Program-made: the position numbers and the translations under genes | Source: Sporolactobacillus sp. THM7-4 | Lineage (GTDB): Bacteria; Bacillota; Bacilli; Bacillales; Sporolactobacillaceae | Assembly (NCBI RefSeq): GCF_004153165.1 | Contig: NZ_SEMD01000006.1 | Location: 62,001 to 126,000, forward strand | Direction of reading: 5' to 3' | DNA: 64,000 nt | Notes under the pieces: generated by a model | What the model was told of the DNA's origin: nothing | Seen by the model: the letters and a program-made list of their open reading frames with translations, nothing else | The model's database searches: none | Shown: piece by piece, positions 9,978-20,149 of the stretch | Position numbering within the stretch: the first letter of the stretch is position 1 | Layout of the letters: each line of letters starts with the position of its first letter

Positions 9978-10943
9978 ATGGGGATCAACAAGACGGTGAC
10001 GCGACGGTCTTTTGAAAATAAACCGGAGTCATCGTTGTTAAAAGACAAAGGGTTGATTAAAAGATTCACCGATCGAAACAGCGAAGGCAGGGGAAAACTG
10101 TATATCTACAGCAGCGCGATCCTGATGATTGCGGCCGTTGTTTCCATCACACTGTTTCTGACCCTGCAAGGATTGAGATCGTTTACAGTCGATCATTTAA
10201 ACATCTGGGATTTTCTGACTGGATCTGAATGGTACCCGGATCGGGCCGAAAATCCTTCGTATGGCGCATGGCCTTTTGTTTTCGGATCTATCTCCGTTAC
10301 TTTACTGGCCGCTCTGATTACGACACCTGTCGCCATTGGATGTGCGATCTTTATGACAGAAGTGGCAAAAAAATGGGGCCAGAGAATTCTGCAGCCGGTT
10401 ATTGAAATACTTGTCGGTATTCCATCCGTTGTGTACGGCCTTATCGGATTATCTGTCATTGTCCCATTCATGCGCCATCATTTTGGCGGAACCGGGCTGA
10501 GTCTCCTGTCCGGATCCATTGTAGTCGGCATTATGATTCTGCCGACAGTAACGAGTATCGCTGCGGACAGTATCAGGGCTGTTCCTGACTCGCTTCGTGA
10601 AGCTTCATATGCCATTGGCGCAACCCAATGGCAGACGATCTGGCGGGTGGTTATTCCCGCGGCCGGGTCAAGCCTGATTACAGCCATTGTTCTCGGCATG
10701 TCAAGAGCCTTTGGGGAGGCGCTCGCTGTTCAAATGGTGATCGGCAACGCGCGTCATGTGCCTCATTCAATCTTTGATCCTGCGGCCACTTTGACAACAA
10801 TTATTACACTGAGTATGGGTAACAGTACAACGGGCAGCGTGCTTAATGACGCCCTTTGGTCACTCGGGCTGATTCTGCTTGTCATTTCCTATATCTTTAT
10901 TGTTATCATTCGCTTTTTGTCAGGAAGGAGGAATGCCCGATGA
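9978..10943 (+). CDS. pstC: Phosphate ABC transporter permease PstC
   Basis: One of the two membrane subunits of the Pst importer. It has 321 residues with about six hydrophobic helices and a cytoplasmic N-terminal stretch of about 40 residues. The ABC coupling loop is seen as SLREASYAIGATQWQTIWRVVIP, followed by SRAFGEALAVQMVIGN, typical of PstC. The start ATG 9978 follows GAGGTG. It overlaps pstA by four bases (ATGA at 10940-10943), which indicates translational coupling. Confidence 0.94.
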   Translation: MGINKTVTRRSFENKPESSLLKDKGLIKRFTDRNSEGRGKLYIYSSAILMIAAVVSITLFLTLQGLRSFTVDHLNIWDFLTGSEWYPDRAENPSYGAWPFVFGSISVTLLAALITTPVAIGCAIFMTEVAKKWGQRILQPVIEILVGIPSVVYGLIGLSVIVPFMRHHFGGTGLSLLSGSIVVGIMILPTVTSIAADSIRAVPDSLREASYAIGATQWQTIWRVVIPAAGSSLITAIVLGMSRAFGEALAVQMVIGNARHVPHSIFDPAATLTTIITLSMGNSTTGSVLNDALWSLGLILLVISYIFIVIIRFLSGRRNAR

Positions 10944-11827
10944 GCAGCAAAGTGACCAACCGGATTGCTCTTTCGTTTATTGTTTTGTGTGCTTTAATCA
11001 TGGCAGGAACGCTTGCGGCATTGCTCGGTTATCTATTAGTGAAGGGCGTCACGAGTCTCTCGTGGAGTTTTCTGACTTCCGAATCGAGCTCATTTATGGC
11101 CGGAGGCGGGATCAAGGATCAGCTTTGGAACTCCTTTTATGTTCTCATCATCACGATGCTATTGACTGTTCCCATAGGCGTGTGCGGCGGTATTTATCTG
11201 GCTGAATATGCCCGGCCGGGAAAACTGACTTCTTATATCCGGTCTTGTGTTGAAGTTCTTGCCTCGCTCCCGTCCATTGTCGTCGGTATGTTTGGTATGT
11301 TAATCTTTGTCAATTATTTTGGATGGAAATATTCCGTTCTTTCAGGTGCACTTGTGCTGACTGTTTTTAATCTTCCGGTCATCGTTCGCGTCACAGAAGA
11401 CGGCTTCCGTTCGTTGCCTCTGCATCAGAAAGAAGGCGGTTTAGCTCTTGGTCTGACTCATTGGCATACCATTAAAACGATTCTTTTACCTGCTGCTTTT
11501 CCGAGCATTCTGACAGGAATCATTTTATCCGCCGGACGCGTGTTCGGTGAATCGGCAGCTTTGCTGTTTACAGCCGGACTGTCGACGCCGAATCTCAACT
11601 TTACAAACTGGAATCCTGCGTCATCTGACTCGCCATTGAATTTATTCCGTTCAGCTGAAACACTCTCGGTTCACATTTGGGCCGTTAATACTTCAGGTAT
11701 TATTCCCGATATTCAGAGAGTGGCAAATGGATCCGCAGCTGTTCTGGTTATTTGTGTCTTGCTGTTCAACCTGATCGCGCGCACCGTTGGAAAAATGATC
11801 AATAAAAAATTGTCAGGGAAACAATAA
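10940..11827 (+). CDS. pstA: Phosphate ABC transporter permease PstA
   Basis: Second membrane subunit of the Pst importer (295 residues). Six hydrophobic segments and the coupling loop around [21 protein letters not shown] are seen, with [16 protein letters not shown] after it. The start ATG 10940 overlaps the pstC stop and follows GGAAGGAGGAA. A longer in-frame extension upstream lies inside pstC and has no function. The C-terminal periplasmic-side loop and last helix end with [11 protein letters not shown]. Confidence 0.94.
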   Translation: MSSKVTNRIALSFIVLCALIMAGTLAALLGYLLVKGVTSLSWSFLTSESSSFMAGGGIKDQLWNSFYVLIITMLLTVPIGVCGGIYLAEYARPGKLTSYIRSCVEVLASLPSIVVGMFGMLIFVNYFGWKYSVLSGALVLTVFNLPVIVRVTEDGFRSLPLHQKEGGLALGLTHWHTIKTILLPAAFPSILTGIILSAGRVFGESAALLFTAGLSTPNLNFTNWNPASSDSPLNLFRSAETLSVHIWAVNTSGIIPDIQRVANGSAAVLVICVLLFNLIARTVGKMINKKLSGKQ

Positions 11828-11840
11828 GGGGGAAAAACGG

Positions 11841-12653
11841 ATGGTCGTTCAATTGGAGAACAATGTGTCCTGTTTTACAGGGACGCCGGCTGTAGATACG
11901 CCTGTTCTAATTGATGCAGAAAATGTTAATATTTATTATGGAGATAATCATGCAGTGAAGCAGGTCAGCATGCCGATTCATGAAAAATCGATTACCGCGC
12001 TGATCGGTCCTTCCGGCTGCGGGAAATCTACTTTTATCCGAACCATTAACCGGATGAATGATTTAATTGCAACTGCCCGCTGCGAAGGGAATATTGATTA
12101 TCACGGGGTAAATATACTAAATCCTAAAGTGGATGTTGTTCAGTTGCGTAAAGAAATCGGTATGGTTTTTCAACAGCCGAACCCGTTTCCTAAATCAATC
12201 AGCGAAAATATCCAGCTTCCTTTAAAATTTACAGGTGAACGAAATAAGAAGAAATTGAAAGAAATAACCGAAAAATGTCTCCGGCAGGTCGGTCTCTGGG
12301 ATGAAGTTAAAGATCGTCTCGATCGATCGGCTACGGGACTGTCTGGCGGCCAGCAGCAGCGTTTGTGTATCGCCCGGGCTCTGGCATTAAAACCGGATGT
12401 CATCCTTCTTGATGAACCGACTTCAGCGCTTGATCCTGTCTCAAGCAGTAAAATTGAGGAATTGCTGCTTGAATTAAAGAAGGACTATACGATTGTGATT
12501 GTCACACACAATATGCAGCAGGCCGCCCGAATTGCCGATTATACAGCATTTTTCTATCAGGGAGAACTCGTCGAATTCGGAACAACAAAAACATTGTTCA
12601 CACGACCAGAGAAAAAGAACACGGCCGATTATATCTCCGGACGGTTCGGATAA
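11841..12653 (+). CDS. pstB: Phosphate ABC transporter ATPase PstB
   Basis: Cytoplasmic ATPase that drives phosphate uptake (270 residues). Walker [10 protein letters not shown], the Q-loop [12 protein letters not shown], signature LSGGQQQR, Walker [14 protein letters not shown] and the H-loop VTHNMQQA are all intact. About 30 extra residues precede the ABC domain. The start ATG 11841 lies seven bases after AAGGGGGA. There is only one pstB here, unlike the B1/B2 pair of Bacillus subtilis, and no phoU follows. Confidence 0.95.
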   Translation: MVVQLENNVSCFTGTPAVDTPVLIDAENVNIYYGDNHAVKQVSMPIHEKSITALIGPSGCGKSTFIRTINRMNDLIATARCEGNIDYHGVNILNPKVDVVQLRKEIGMVFQQPNPFPKSISENIQLPLKFTGERNKKKLKEITEKCLRQVGLWDEVKDRLDRSATGLSGGQQQRLCIARALALKPDVILLDEPTSALDPVSSSKIEELLLELKKDYTIVIVTHNMQQAARIADYTAFFYQGELVEFGTTKTLFTRPEKKNTADYISGRFG

Positions 12654-12667
12654 GGAAGTCGGAATTG

Positions 12668-12696
12668 TTGTTCGACCCCGGGAGTCCTGTTATGAT
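12668..12696 (+). promoter_or_regulatory. Possible promoter of phoPR
   Basis: TTGTTC (12668-12673), 17 bp, TATGAT (12691-12696) lie 84 bases before phoP. A TTAACA element shortly downstream (from about 12706) might belong to a weak PhoP box. The -35 match is poor. Confidence 0.4.
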
Positions 12697-12779
12697 AATC
12701 TGATATTAACATGTTTTTAATCAGTCTGGTTTTTCATGAGAACAGAAATTTATAGAAATAGAGGGGGGATTGGTCTGTC

Positions 12780-13475
12780 TTGGCAAAAAGAATACTGGTC
12801 GTAGACGATGAGCCTTCCATTGTAACGCTGCTCTCTTTTAACTTGAAGAAAGCGGGTTATGAGGTCATCACTGCCGGAAAGGGACTTGAGGCACTGGATA
12901 AAGTGAAGGAACAGCATCCGGATCTGATTATTCTGGATCTGATGCTTCCCGGGATGGATGGTATGGATATCTGCAGGAAGCTTCGCCAGGATCTGATCCA
13001 GACACCTGTTCTGATGCTGACAGCCCGGGATGATGAATTAGACAAAATTCTCGGGCTTGAGCTGGGTGCGGATGACTATATGACAAAACCATTCAGTCCC
13101 CGTGAAGTTGTCGCACGAGTCAGAGCGATTTTGCGCCGCTCTGAAATCGGAAAACAGCAGCTGGCGGAAGTTCTCTCTGTCGGGGAGATCAAAGTCTATC
13201 CGAATAATTTCGAAGCCACTTTTAAAGGTCAGGACATGCAGCTGACACCGAAAGAATTTGAATTGCTCGTTTACCTGATGCAACACAAAGGCCGCGTGTT
13301 GAGCCGCGAACAGCTGCTTAATGCGGTATGGAATTATGAGTTTGCCGGGGATACCCGCATCGTCGATGTCCATGTCAGCCATCTTCGGGAAAAGATTGAA
13401 GATGTCACACGAAAACCGCTCTATATCAAGACGGTAAGAGGGTTGGGTTATAAACTTGAAGAACCAAAAATTTAA
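12780..13475 (+). CDS. phoP: Phosphate response regulator PhoP (OmpR family)
   Basis: DNA-binding response regulator of the phosphate starvation response (231 residues). The receiver domain (1-120) shows the acidic pair in VVDDEP, the phosphorylated aspartate in LIILDLMLPGMDG, the threonine in LMLTARD, and the lysine in MTKPF. The C-terminal winged helix has TPKEFELLVYL and RIVDVHVSHLREKI. The start TTG 12780 is 11 bases after GAGGGGGG. It overlaps phoR by 20 bases. The position after mdh matches Bacillus subtilis except that pstSCAB is placed in between. Confidence 0.94.
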   Translation: MAKRILVVDDEPSIVTLLSFNLKKAGYEVITAGKGLEALDKVKEQHPDLIILDLMLPGMDGMDICRKLRQDLIQTPVLMLTARDDELDKILGLELGADDYMTKPFSPREVVARVRAILRRSEIGKQQLAEVLSVGEIKVYPNNFEATFKGQDMQLTPKEFELLVYLMQHKGRVLSREQLLNAVWNYEFAGDTRIVDVHVSHLREKIEDVTRKPLYIKTVRGLGYKLEEPKI

Positions 13476-15174
13476 AGCCGATAGAGTGATTCGCTGGGGA
13501 TTTGTTATCGCCAGCTTATTATTTATGCTTTTTGTGCTCAATGAGGTGATTCAGGCGGCGACTTCGCGGGAAGATCAGCTGAAAATGATCGACCGCAAGG
13601 AGTGGGTCGAGTCCATTGTTGTGCGGGACAATACTCTGGACTTGCGGCACGCTGAGCGCGGTCTTTCCGTCTATTCGAAGACAGCGGGAATTGATCTGGC
13701 CATATACGATGCGAAGCGGCATCTGCTCTATTCTACAGATGATCAAGCTGAAAAAACGCTCTTTACCGGCTCATTGCCTCTTTTCCGTATGAAGGACCAT
13801 TCGGCAGTCTACATCTCCCCTTTGAAATCGAATCATACCATCGCAGGATACGTCTTAATCAAGGGGCGGGGAACGGTTATTGTCGGGCTCGGACTGCTTT
13901 ATTTTTTTATTTTTCTGGCGGGTGTGGGTCTGCTCTTTTACAGAGATTATATTATTCGCTCATATGCTGTCCCGATTCGTTTTGCCACAAATATGGCTGA
14001 AAAGATGCTGGAGGGTTCACATGAACTGATCGCATCGGACAGTGTCAGGCAGGAAAGCGTCCTGCGTCTGAATCTTGCAATGAACCGCCTGTCGGAAGCG
14101 TTTCATGAAATCAATCGCTCTTATGCGACTCAGCGAGACAGCATGGCTACACTGATTGAGAATATCGGCAATGGTCTGATTTTCATTGATGGCAGCGGCC
14201 GAATCAATTATGTCAACAAAACATATAAAGAAACATTCAAGACGACGGCTAACCACTGGGAATTCGCGGATTACGAAAAAGTAATTCCTTACGAAGAAGT
14301 CGTTGCGATGATCGACGAGGCATTCAGGACAAGGCAAAGACTGTCCAGACAGCTTCGTCTCGCTGTACACATTGAAATCAAACACTTCGATGTCTCCTGT
14401 GCGCCGATCATCAACAAGCACAAAAAAATACGGGGAATCGTTGTTGTTTTTCATGATATAACAGATATTAAAAAACTGGAAAATATGCGCAAAGACTTTG
14501 TCGCCAATGTCTCTCATGAATTGAAAACACCGATTACCTCTTTGATCGGATTTACAGAAACACTGCTCGACGGGGCAAAGGATGACAAGGAACTGGAAGA
14601 GCAATTTCTGAATATCATTCTTCATGAAAGCCGCAGGTTGCAAAGTCTGATCAAAGATCTTCTGGAACTCTCAAAAATCGAACAGGACTATTTTTCGATT
14701 CAGTGGCAAACGGTATCGCTTTCAAAGTTATTAGACTCGGTCCTGCTGATTTTCAGTGAAAAAGCTTCAGAAAAAGATATTCAGATCGAGAAATTGCCGG
14801 GAGATGAAGGCTGGGCGCTCGGAGATCCTTATCGGATTCGGCAGATTATGATTAATTTAATCACGAATGCGATCGCCTATACTCCGCAACACGGAAAAGT
14901 GACGCTTTCTGTCCGGGAGAAAAACAATCTCGCACAGTTTATTATTTCGGATACAGGCATTGGTATCGAAAAAGACCAGATTCCGAGGATATTTGAGCGC
15001 TTTTACCGGGTAGACAAAGCAAGAAGCCGTGATTTGGGCGGTACAGGTCTCGGCCTTGCCATTGTTAAGCATCTTGTTGAAGTTCATGAAGGGATGATCG
15101 ATGTGGAAAGTCGGTTGGGAAAAGGAACAACATTTACTATATCCTTCAAAGGGACGGAGGCACCGATTGGATAA
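13456..15174 (+). CDS. phoR: Phosphate sensor histidine kinase PhoR
   Basis: Membrane sensor kinase partner of PhoP (572 residues). One helix lies at about residues 10-28, an extracytoplasmic sensor region of about 110 residues follows, and a second helix is at about 138-160. Then come a linker, a PAS domain (about 225-340, with NIGNGLIFIDGSGRINYVN), and the HisKA domain with the phosphorylated histidine in FVANVSHELKTPITSL near residue 354. The ATPase domain has NLITNAIAYTP, DTGIGIEKDQ and GGTGLGLAIV. The start TTG 13456 lies inside the end of phoP, after GAGGGTTGGG. Confidence 0.93.
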   Translation: MKNQKFKADRVIRWGFVIASLLFMLFVLNEVIQAATSREDQLKMIDRKEWVESIVVRDNTLDLRHAERGLSVYSKTAGIDLAIYDAKRHLLYSTDDQAEKTLFTGSLPLFRMKDHSAVYISPLKSNHTIAGYVLIKGRGTVIVGLGLLYFFIFLAGVGLLFYRDYIIRSYAVPIRFATNMAEKMLEGSHELIASDSVRQESVLRLNLAMNRLSEAFHEINRSYATQRDSMATLIENIGNGLIFIDGSGRINYVNKTYKETFKTTANHWEFADYEKVIPYEEVVAMIDEAFRTRQRLSRQLRLAVHIEIKHFDVSCAPIINKHKKIRGIVVVFHDITDIKKLENMRKDFVANVSHELKTPITSLIGFTETLLDGAKDDKELEEQFLNIILHESRRLQSLIKDLLELSKIEQDYFSIQWQTVSLSKLLDSVLLIFSEKASEKDIQIEKLPGDEGWALGDPYRIRQIMINLITNAIAYTPQHGKVTLSVREKNNLAQFIISDTGIGIEKDQIPRIFERFYRVDKARSRDLGGTGLGLAIVKHLVEVHEGMIDVESRLGKGTTFTISFKGTEAPIG

Positions 15175-15237
15175 AAGCATGCTATTGCTATAAAATAGGG
15201 AGAGAGATGTACTCCGTTTTTTAAATAGGAGGATAAA

Positions 15238-17868
15238 ATGAAGAAATTAGTCCTTATAGACGGTAATAATGTTGTTTACCGTGCGTTTTTTGCGCTCCCA
15301 CTGCTGAATAATAATCAGGGCATGTATACAAATGCTGTTTATGGTTTTACCACCATGCTCATGAAAGTCATTTCCGAAGAGAAGCCGACACATCTTCTTG
15401 TCGCTTTTGATGCAGGCAAGACAACCTTTCGCCACAGCACTTTTAAGGAATATAAAGGGGGACGTCAGAAGACGCCTCCTGAACTTTCCCAGCAAATTCC
15501 ATTTGTCTATGAACTGCTTGACGCGATGGGAATCAAACGCTACGAACTGGATAACTATGAAGCAGACGACATTGTCGGAACGTTATCTAAAAGAGCCCGG
15601 GAGCAAGGTTATTCGGTTCGGATTGTAACCGGAGACAAAGATTACCTGCAGCTGGTCGGTGAAAATGTCAGCGTATCGCTGATTAAGAAAGGAATCACCG
15701 ATACTGTAAACTATGATACAGAAAAAGTCAGGGAACGCTACGGCATCGACCCGATCCGTGTCATCGATTTGAAGGGGCTGATGGGTGACGTTTCCGATAA
15801 CATCCCCGGTGTTCCCGGCGTCGGAGAAAAGACAGCCATCAAATTGCTTAAAGAATATGGAACGGTAGAAGGCGTTTATGAACAGCTTGATCATATATCG
15901 GGCAAGAAAATGAAAGAGAAGCTGGAGAGTAATCATGAACAGGCGCTGATCAGCAAGCAAATTGCGACCATCGACCGGGAGTCGCCCGTTGAGATTTCGG
16001 TTGATGAGTGTGCGTATGAAGCAAAAGTCACACCGAAACTGGTTGATCTGTTCCAGGAGCTCGGCTTTCAGTCGCTTCTCGAAAAACTGGATATTCCACG
16101 GGAACAGCAGGAAACGGTTGAATCAGCACCTGTTAAGGTTACAGTTGTCGATGCTTTTACTGAGGATCAGCTCGTCTCACCAAGCGCTCTGATTGTTCAG
16201 ATGCTGGATGAAAATTATCATTATGGAAATATTCTCGGATTTTCCGTCGCTAATGAAAAGGGCATTTACTTTATTCAGACAGAAAAAGGATTGGAAGATG
16301 ATCGCTTCAAAAAATGGCTGGCGGACAAAAATCAGGAAAAAATTCTACTCGACAGCAAGCAGGCGGAAGTCGCATTAAAGTGGCGCGGGCTGAACCTTCA
16401 GGGTGTGATTTTTGACGTCCGGCTCGCTGCGTATCTTATCGACCCTTCCGAGGCCGGGCAGGATCTCTCAGTGATTGCAAGGAATCGCCAGATCACAAGT
16501 ATTGAGTCGGACGACGCCTTTTACGGGAAAGGGGCGAAACGTAGGATCCCGGAAGGAGACGGACAGGCCATGCATCTGGGACGCAAGGCCGCGGCATTAC
16601 TCGCCTTGCGCCCTGAACTGACTGAAGAGCTTGAGAGGAATAAACAAAGTGAACTTCTGACCGATCTCGAGATGCCTCTTGCGCATGTCCTGGCAAAAAT
16701 GGAGTTTACCGGGGTAAAAACGAGCCGGGATACATTGAAGGCGATGGGTGAGGAACTCGATCAGACGCTTGAAGTGATAGAAAATGATATTTACAAAATT
16801 GCAGGATTTACATTTAACATAAATTCTCCGAAACAGCTGGGTGAAGTTCTTTTCGAAAAACTCCGGTTGCCCGTCATCAAGAAAACGAAAACCGGTTATT
16901 CGACGGCTGCTGATGTTCTCGAAAAATTACGGGGAAGCCATGAAATCATTGATAAAATTCTCGATTACCGCCAGCTTGGAAAATTAAAATCAACTTACGT
17001 AGAGGGACTGCTCAAGGTTATTCATCCGAAAACAGGCAAGATTCATACATGTTACAACCAGGCCCTGACTCAAACCGGCAGACTCAGTTCGACCGATCCG
17101 AATCTGCAGAACATCCCGATCCGGCTTGAAGAAGGTCGTAAAATACGTCAGGCCTTTTTACCATCTGAATCTGGATGGCAAATGTTTTCGGCTGACTACT
17201 CGCAGATCGAGCTTCGTGTACTTGCTCATATTGCTGATGACAAAAATCTCAAACAGGCTTTTATTGATGGACTGGACATCCATACGAAAACGGCTATGGA
17301 TGTCTTCGGAGTTGATGAGAACGAGATTACTCCGCTGATGCGCCGGCATGCCAAGGCTGTCAACTTCGGTATTATCTATGGAATCAGCGACTACGGGCTT
17401 TCCCGGAATCTCGGGATCACGCGTAAAGAGGCCGGACGGTTTATTGAAAGATATTTAGAAAGCTACCCCGGAGTGCGGCGCTACATGGAGGAAGTTGTCC
17501 GTAAAGCAAGAGAAGACGGGTTTGTCACGACATTACTGAACAGACGCCGCTATCTCCCGGATATTACGAGCCGCAACTTCAACCGGCGAAGCTTTGCCGA
17601 GCGAACGGCTATGAACACACCGATTCAGGGCAGCGCGGCTGACGTCATCAAGCGGGCCATGATCATCATGGACCGCCGCCTGACAGAAGAGCAGCTGAAG
17701 TCACGGATGCTGCTGCAGGTCCACGATGAATTGATTTTTGAAGTTCCGGAGGAAGAACTTGAGACAATGAAAGTCATCGTTCCCGATGTTATGGAACACG
17801 CCGTGGACCTGGACGTTCCATTGAAGGTTGAGTGTGCATACGGACCGACATGGTATGATGCCAAATAG
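15238..17868 (+). CDS. polA: DNA polymerase I
   Basis: Repair and Okazaki-fragment polymerase (876 residues). The 5'-3' exonuclease domain (1-290) shows LIDGNNVVYRAFFALP, YEADDIVGTL and GLMGDVSDNIPGVPGVG. The middle domain (about 310-470) lacks the acidic residues for 3'-5' exonuclease activity, as in other Bacillales. The polymerase domain has motif A DYSQIELRVLAHI, motif B RRHAKAVNFGIIYG and motif C QVHDELIFEVP. The start ATG 15238 follows AGGAGG. The gene sits after phoR and before mutM, as in Bacillus subtilis. Confidence 0.97.
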   Translation: MKKLVLIDGNNVVYRAFFALPLLNNNQGMYTNAVYGFTTMLMKVISEEKPTHLLVAFDAGKTTFRHSTFKEYKGGRQKTPPELSQQIPFVYELLDAMGIKRYELDNYEADDIVGTLSKRAREQGYSVRIVTGDKDYLQLVGENVSVSLIKKGITDTVNYDTEKVRERYGIDPIRVIDLKGLMGDVSDNIPGVPGVGEKTAIKLLKEYGTVEGVYEQLDHISGKKMKEKLESNHEQALISKQIATIDRESPVEISVDECAYEAKVTPKLVDLFQELGFQSLLEKLDIPREQQETVESAPVKVTVVDAFTEDQLVSPSALIVQMLDENYHYGNILGFSVANEKGIYFIQTEKGLEDDRFKKWLADKNQEKILLDSKQAEVALKWRGLNLQGVIFDVRLAAYLIDPSEAGQDLSVIARNRQITSIESDDAFYGKGAKRRIPEGDGQAMHLGRKAAALLALRPELTEELERNKQSELLTDLEMPLAHVLAKMEFTGVKTSRDTLKAMGEELDQTLEVIENDIYKIAGFTFNINSPKQLGEVLFEKLRLPVIKKTKTGYSTAADVLEKLRGSHEIIDKILDYRQLGKLKSTYVEGLLKVIHPKTGKIHTCYNQALTQTGRLSSTDPNLQNIPIRLEEGRKIRQAFLPSESGWQMFSADYSQIELRVLAHIADDKNLKQAFIDGLDIHTKTAMDVFGVDENEITPLMRRHAKAVNFGIIYGISDYGLSRNLGITRKEAGRFIERYLESYPGVRRYMEEVVRKAREDGFVTTLLNRRRYLPDITSRNFNRRSFAERTAMNTPIQGSAADVIKRAMIIMDRRLTEEQLKSRMLLQVHDELIFEVPEEELETMKVIVPDVMEHAVDLDVPLKVECAYGPTWYDAK

Positions 17869-18020
17869 CTTTTTTCAGAATCCTTGTAAAAGATCCGGAT
17901 CGTTTGCAAGGATGTTGGATACAGATTTGCAACGCCGCATGCCTCGCCCATTTGATGAAAGCGGCGGTTCTTATTGCACTAAGATTTTTCAAAGTCTCCA
18001 GATAAAAGGATGAGAATGAA

Positions 18021-18851
18021 GTGCCTGAATTACCGGAAGTTGAAACGGTGAAAAGAACACTGAATGAATTGGTTATCGGCAAAACGGTCGAACATGTCGA
18101 AGTTCGCTGGCCCAGGATTATTAAACGACCGGGCGACTGGAACCGGTTCTGTGAGCTGCTTGCCGGTGAAACCATTCATAAAGTGGACAGAAGAGGAAAA
18201 TTCCTGCTTTTTGATTTTGACAGCAAGGTGATGGTTTCCCACCTGCGGATGGAAGGAAGATACAGACTCGATCCCGAAGACGCACCGGTGGATCAATATA
18301 CCCATGTGATTTTTCATTTTACAGATGGAACGGCTTTGCGTTACCGGGATGTCCGTAAATTCGGAACGATGCATCTTTTTGAAAAAGGAGAAGAATGGGG
18401 GCTTCCGCCGCTTATAAAGCTGGGTCCGGAGCCGCTTTCTCCTTCTTTTTCGATCGAAGGACTGCTTGCTGACTGCAGGAAAACAAAGCGGGCGATTAAG
18501 GTGCTTCTGCTTGACCAGAGTGCAGTTGTCGGACTGGGCAATATATACGTTGATGAAGCGCTTTTTCGTGCCCGGATTCACCCGCTTACCCCCGCCTGCG
18601 CATTATCCCGGCAAGATGCTGCCCGTTTACATCAGGCGATTATCGACACTCTGAGTGAAGCGGTCCGTCTTGGCGGGAGTTCGATCAGGACTTTTGTGAA
18701 CAGCCAGGGACACATGGGCTTTTTCCAGCAGGAACTGAGGGTTTACGGACGCCCGGGTCTTCCTTGCGTGAACTGCGGTACGCCGATTAAAAAAATTAAA
18801 GTTGGCGGACGGGGGACCCATTTCTGTCCGACCTGTCAGAGCAGGGGCTGA
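18021..18851 (+). CDS. mutM: Formamidopyrimidine-DNA glycosylase (Fpg)
   Basis: Removes oxidised purines such as 8-oxoguanine and nicks the abasic site. It has 276 residues. The start is GTG 18021, so that after methionine removal the catalytic N-terminal proline begins PELPEVETV; the glutamate at position 3 is also present. The catalytic lysine is in VDRRGKFLLFD, and the C-terminal zinc finger has four cysteines (CVNCG ... CPTCQ). The ribosome site is a weak AAAGGA. The 152-base gap after polA has no recognised terminator. coaE follows after four bases. Confidence 0.95.
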   Translation: MPELPEVETVKRTLNELVIGKTVEHVEVRWPRIIKRPGDWNRFCELLAGETIHKVDRRGKFLLFDFDSKVMVSHLRMEGRYRLDPEDAPVDQYTHVIFHFTDGTALRYRDVRKFGTMHLFEKGEEWGLPPLIKLGPEPLSPSFSIEGLLADCRKTKRAIKVLLLDQSAVVGLGNIYVDEALFRARIHPLTPACALSRQDAARLHQAIIDTLSEAVRLGGSSIRTFVNSQGHMGFFQQELRVYGRPGLPCVNCGTPIKKIKVGGRGTHFCPTCQSRG

Positions 18852-18855
18852 AAAT

Positions 18856-19449
18856 ATGCTGAAAATAGGGCTTACAGGCGGAATTGCAAGTGGAAAAAGC
18901 ACAGTTTCACATTGGCTGAAGAATCATCATTACCCGCTGATTGATGCCGACCAGGTTTCAAGAGATGTTGTCGCTCCGGGAGAAAAGGTATTGTCAGATA
19001 TCGCTGACGCATTCGGAAAGCATATGATTTTAAAAGACGGCGGACTCAACCGAAAGGCACTCGGAGAACTTATTTTTAAGGATCAGGATAAACGCCGGAA
19101 ACTGAACACGATACTGCATCCCCTGATACGTAAGAGAATACGGGAACGTCTGGATCAGTTGGAAAAAGCGGGAGTCACCGTTGTTTTTCTCGATATTCCT
19201 CTTCTTTTTGAAGGCCCTCTCGCTCATTGGGTCGACAGAATCCTGGTCGTCTATGTGTCAGAAGACACTCAGATTCGGCGTCTGATGGCACGAAACGGGC
19301 TGACAAAAGAAGAAGCTCTGGAACGGATCACATCGCAAATGCCTTTAGATGAGAAAAAGAAACGAGCCGATGCAGTGATCGATAACAATGGCAGTCTGGA
19401 AGAGACGGAAAAACAATTGATCGCCATTTTAAAGGATTGGAATGTTTAA
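18856..19449 (+). CDS. coaE: Dephospho-CoA kinase
   Basis: Last step of coenzyme A synthesis, phosphorylating dephospho-CoA with ATP (197 residues). The P-loop is LTGGIASGKST at residues 6-16, with DADQVSRDVV and the lid region RLMARNGLTKEEALERITSQMP visible. ATG 18856 was chosen after AGGGG and because the family starts two to four residues before GLTGG; a longer frame upstream overlaps mutM and has no family similarity. It lies in the mutM-coaE pair, without the ytaF gene found between them in Bacillus subtilis. Confidence 0.95.
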   Translation: MLKIGLTGGIASGKSTVSHWLKNHHYPLIDADQVSRDVVAPGEKVLSDIADAFGKHMILKDGGLNRKALGELIFKDQDKRRKLNTILHPLIRKRIRERLDQLEKAGVTVVFLDIPLLFEGPLAHWVDRILVVYVSEDTQIRRLMARNGLTKEEALERITSQMPLDEKKKRADAVIDNNGSLEETEKQLIAILKDWNV

Positions 19450-19609
19450 TTCAGAAATACGGTCCCCGTTTTGTTGCAATAAGCGGTTTCCCTTAACAAG
19501 ATTCTTTAATGGAAAATAGAAACAGGTGAACATCCACGTCCACTTTTCAACCGGCTGATGGTAAGATACAATAAAGGTATCGTTCAAGACTGATATCGAG
19601 GTGGATGAA

Positions 19610-20107
19610 ATGCGCTGTCCAAGCTGCAAGAAGATGGGAACCAAAGTGCTGGACTCACGTCCCGTCAACAGTGGACGGGCGATTCGCAGAAGAAGAGAAT
19701 GTGAAATCTGTCACTACAGGTTCACGACTTTTGAAAAAGTAGAAGAAATTCCGTTGATTGTGGTGAAAAAGGGTGAGAACCGCGAGTCTTTCAACCGTGA
19801 CAAGATACTTCATGGATTAATTAAAGCCTGTGAGAAGCGTCCGGTTCCGCTTGAAAGACTTGAGGACATTGCGAATAGTATAGAAAAGACGCTGCGCGAC
19901 GACGGCAGGTCTGAAGTAAAAAGCCATGAGATCGGCGAGCTGGTTATGAATGAACTGGCCAAGGTCGATGAAGTGGCTTATGTGCGTTTTGCATCGGTCT
20001 ATCGTCAGTTTAAGGATATTAACGTTTTTGCCCGGGAAATACAGGAATTGAAAGATCAGTTGGAAAAGGAAAAGAAAAGCAATAAAAGTTCAGCGGAAGA
20101 GAAATGA
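19610..20107 (+). CDS. nrdR: Transcriptional repressor NrdR
   Basis: Zinc-ribbon/ATP-cone repressor of ribonucleotide reductase genes. It has 165 residues, slightly longer than usual because of a charged C-terminal tail (about 15 residues rich in K, E and S). The zinc ribbon has CPSC at 3-6 and CEICHYRF further on, and the ATP-cone starts at about residue 49 ([19 protein letters not shown]). The start ATG 19610 gives the conserved MRCPSC; GAGGTGG lies five bases upstream. A candidate promoter with TACAAT at 19567-19572 precedes it. Confidence 0.94.
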   Translation: MRCPSCKKMGTKVLDSRPVNSGRAIRRRRECEICHYRFTTFEKVEEIPLIVVKKGENRESFNRDKILHGLIKACEKRPVPLERLEDIANSIEKTLRDDGRSEVKSHEIGELVMNELAKVDEVAYVRFASVYRQFKDINVFAREIQELKDQLEKEKKSNKSSAEEK

Positions 20108-20149
20108 TCCTTTCACCTGACACGCGTTTTCCAGGAAGGAGAAAGTCGC

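Noticed and set aside
17869-18020. Extra small gene between polA and mutM
   Set aside because: The short frame at 17828-18013 overlaps the polA end and has no ribosome site.
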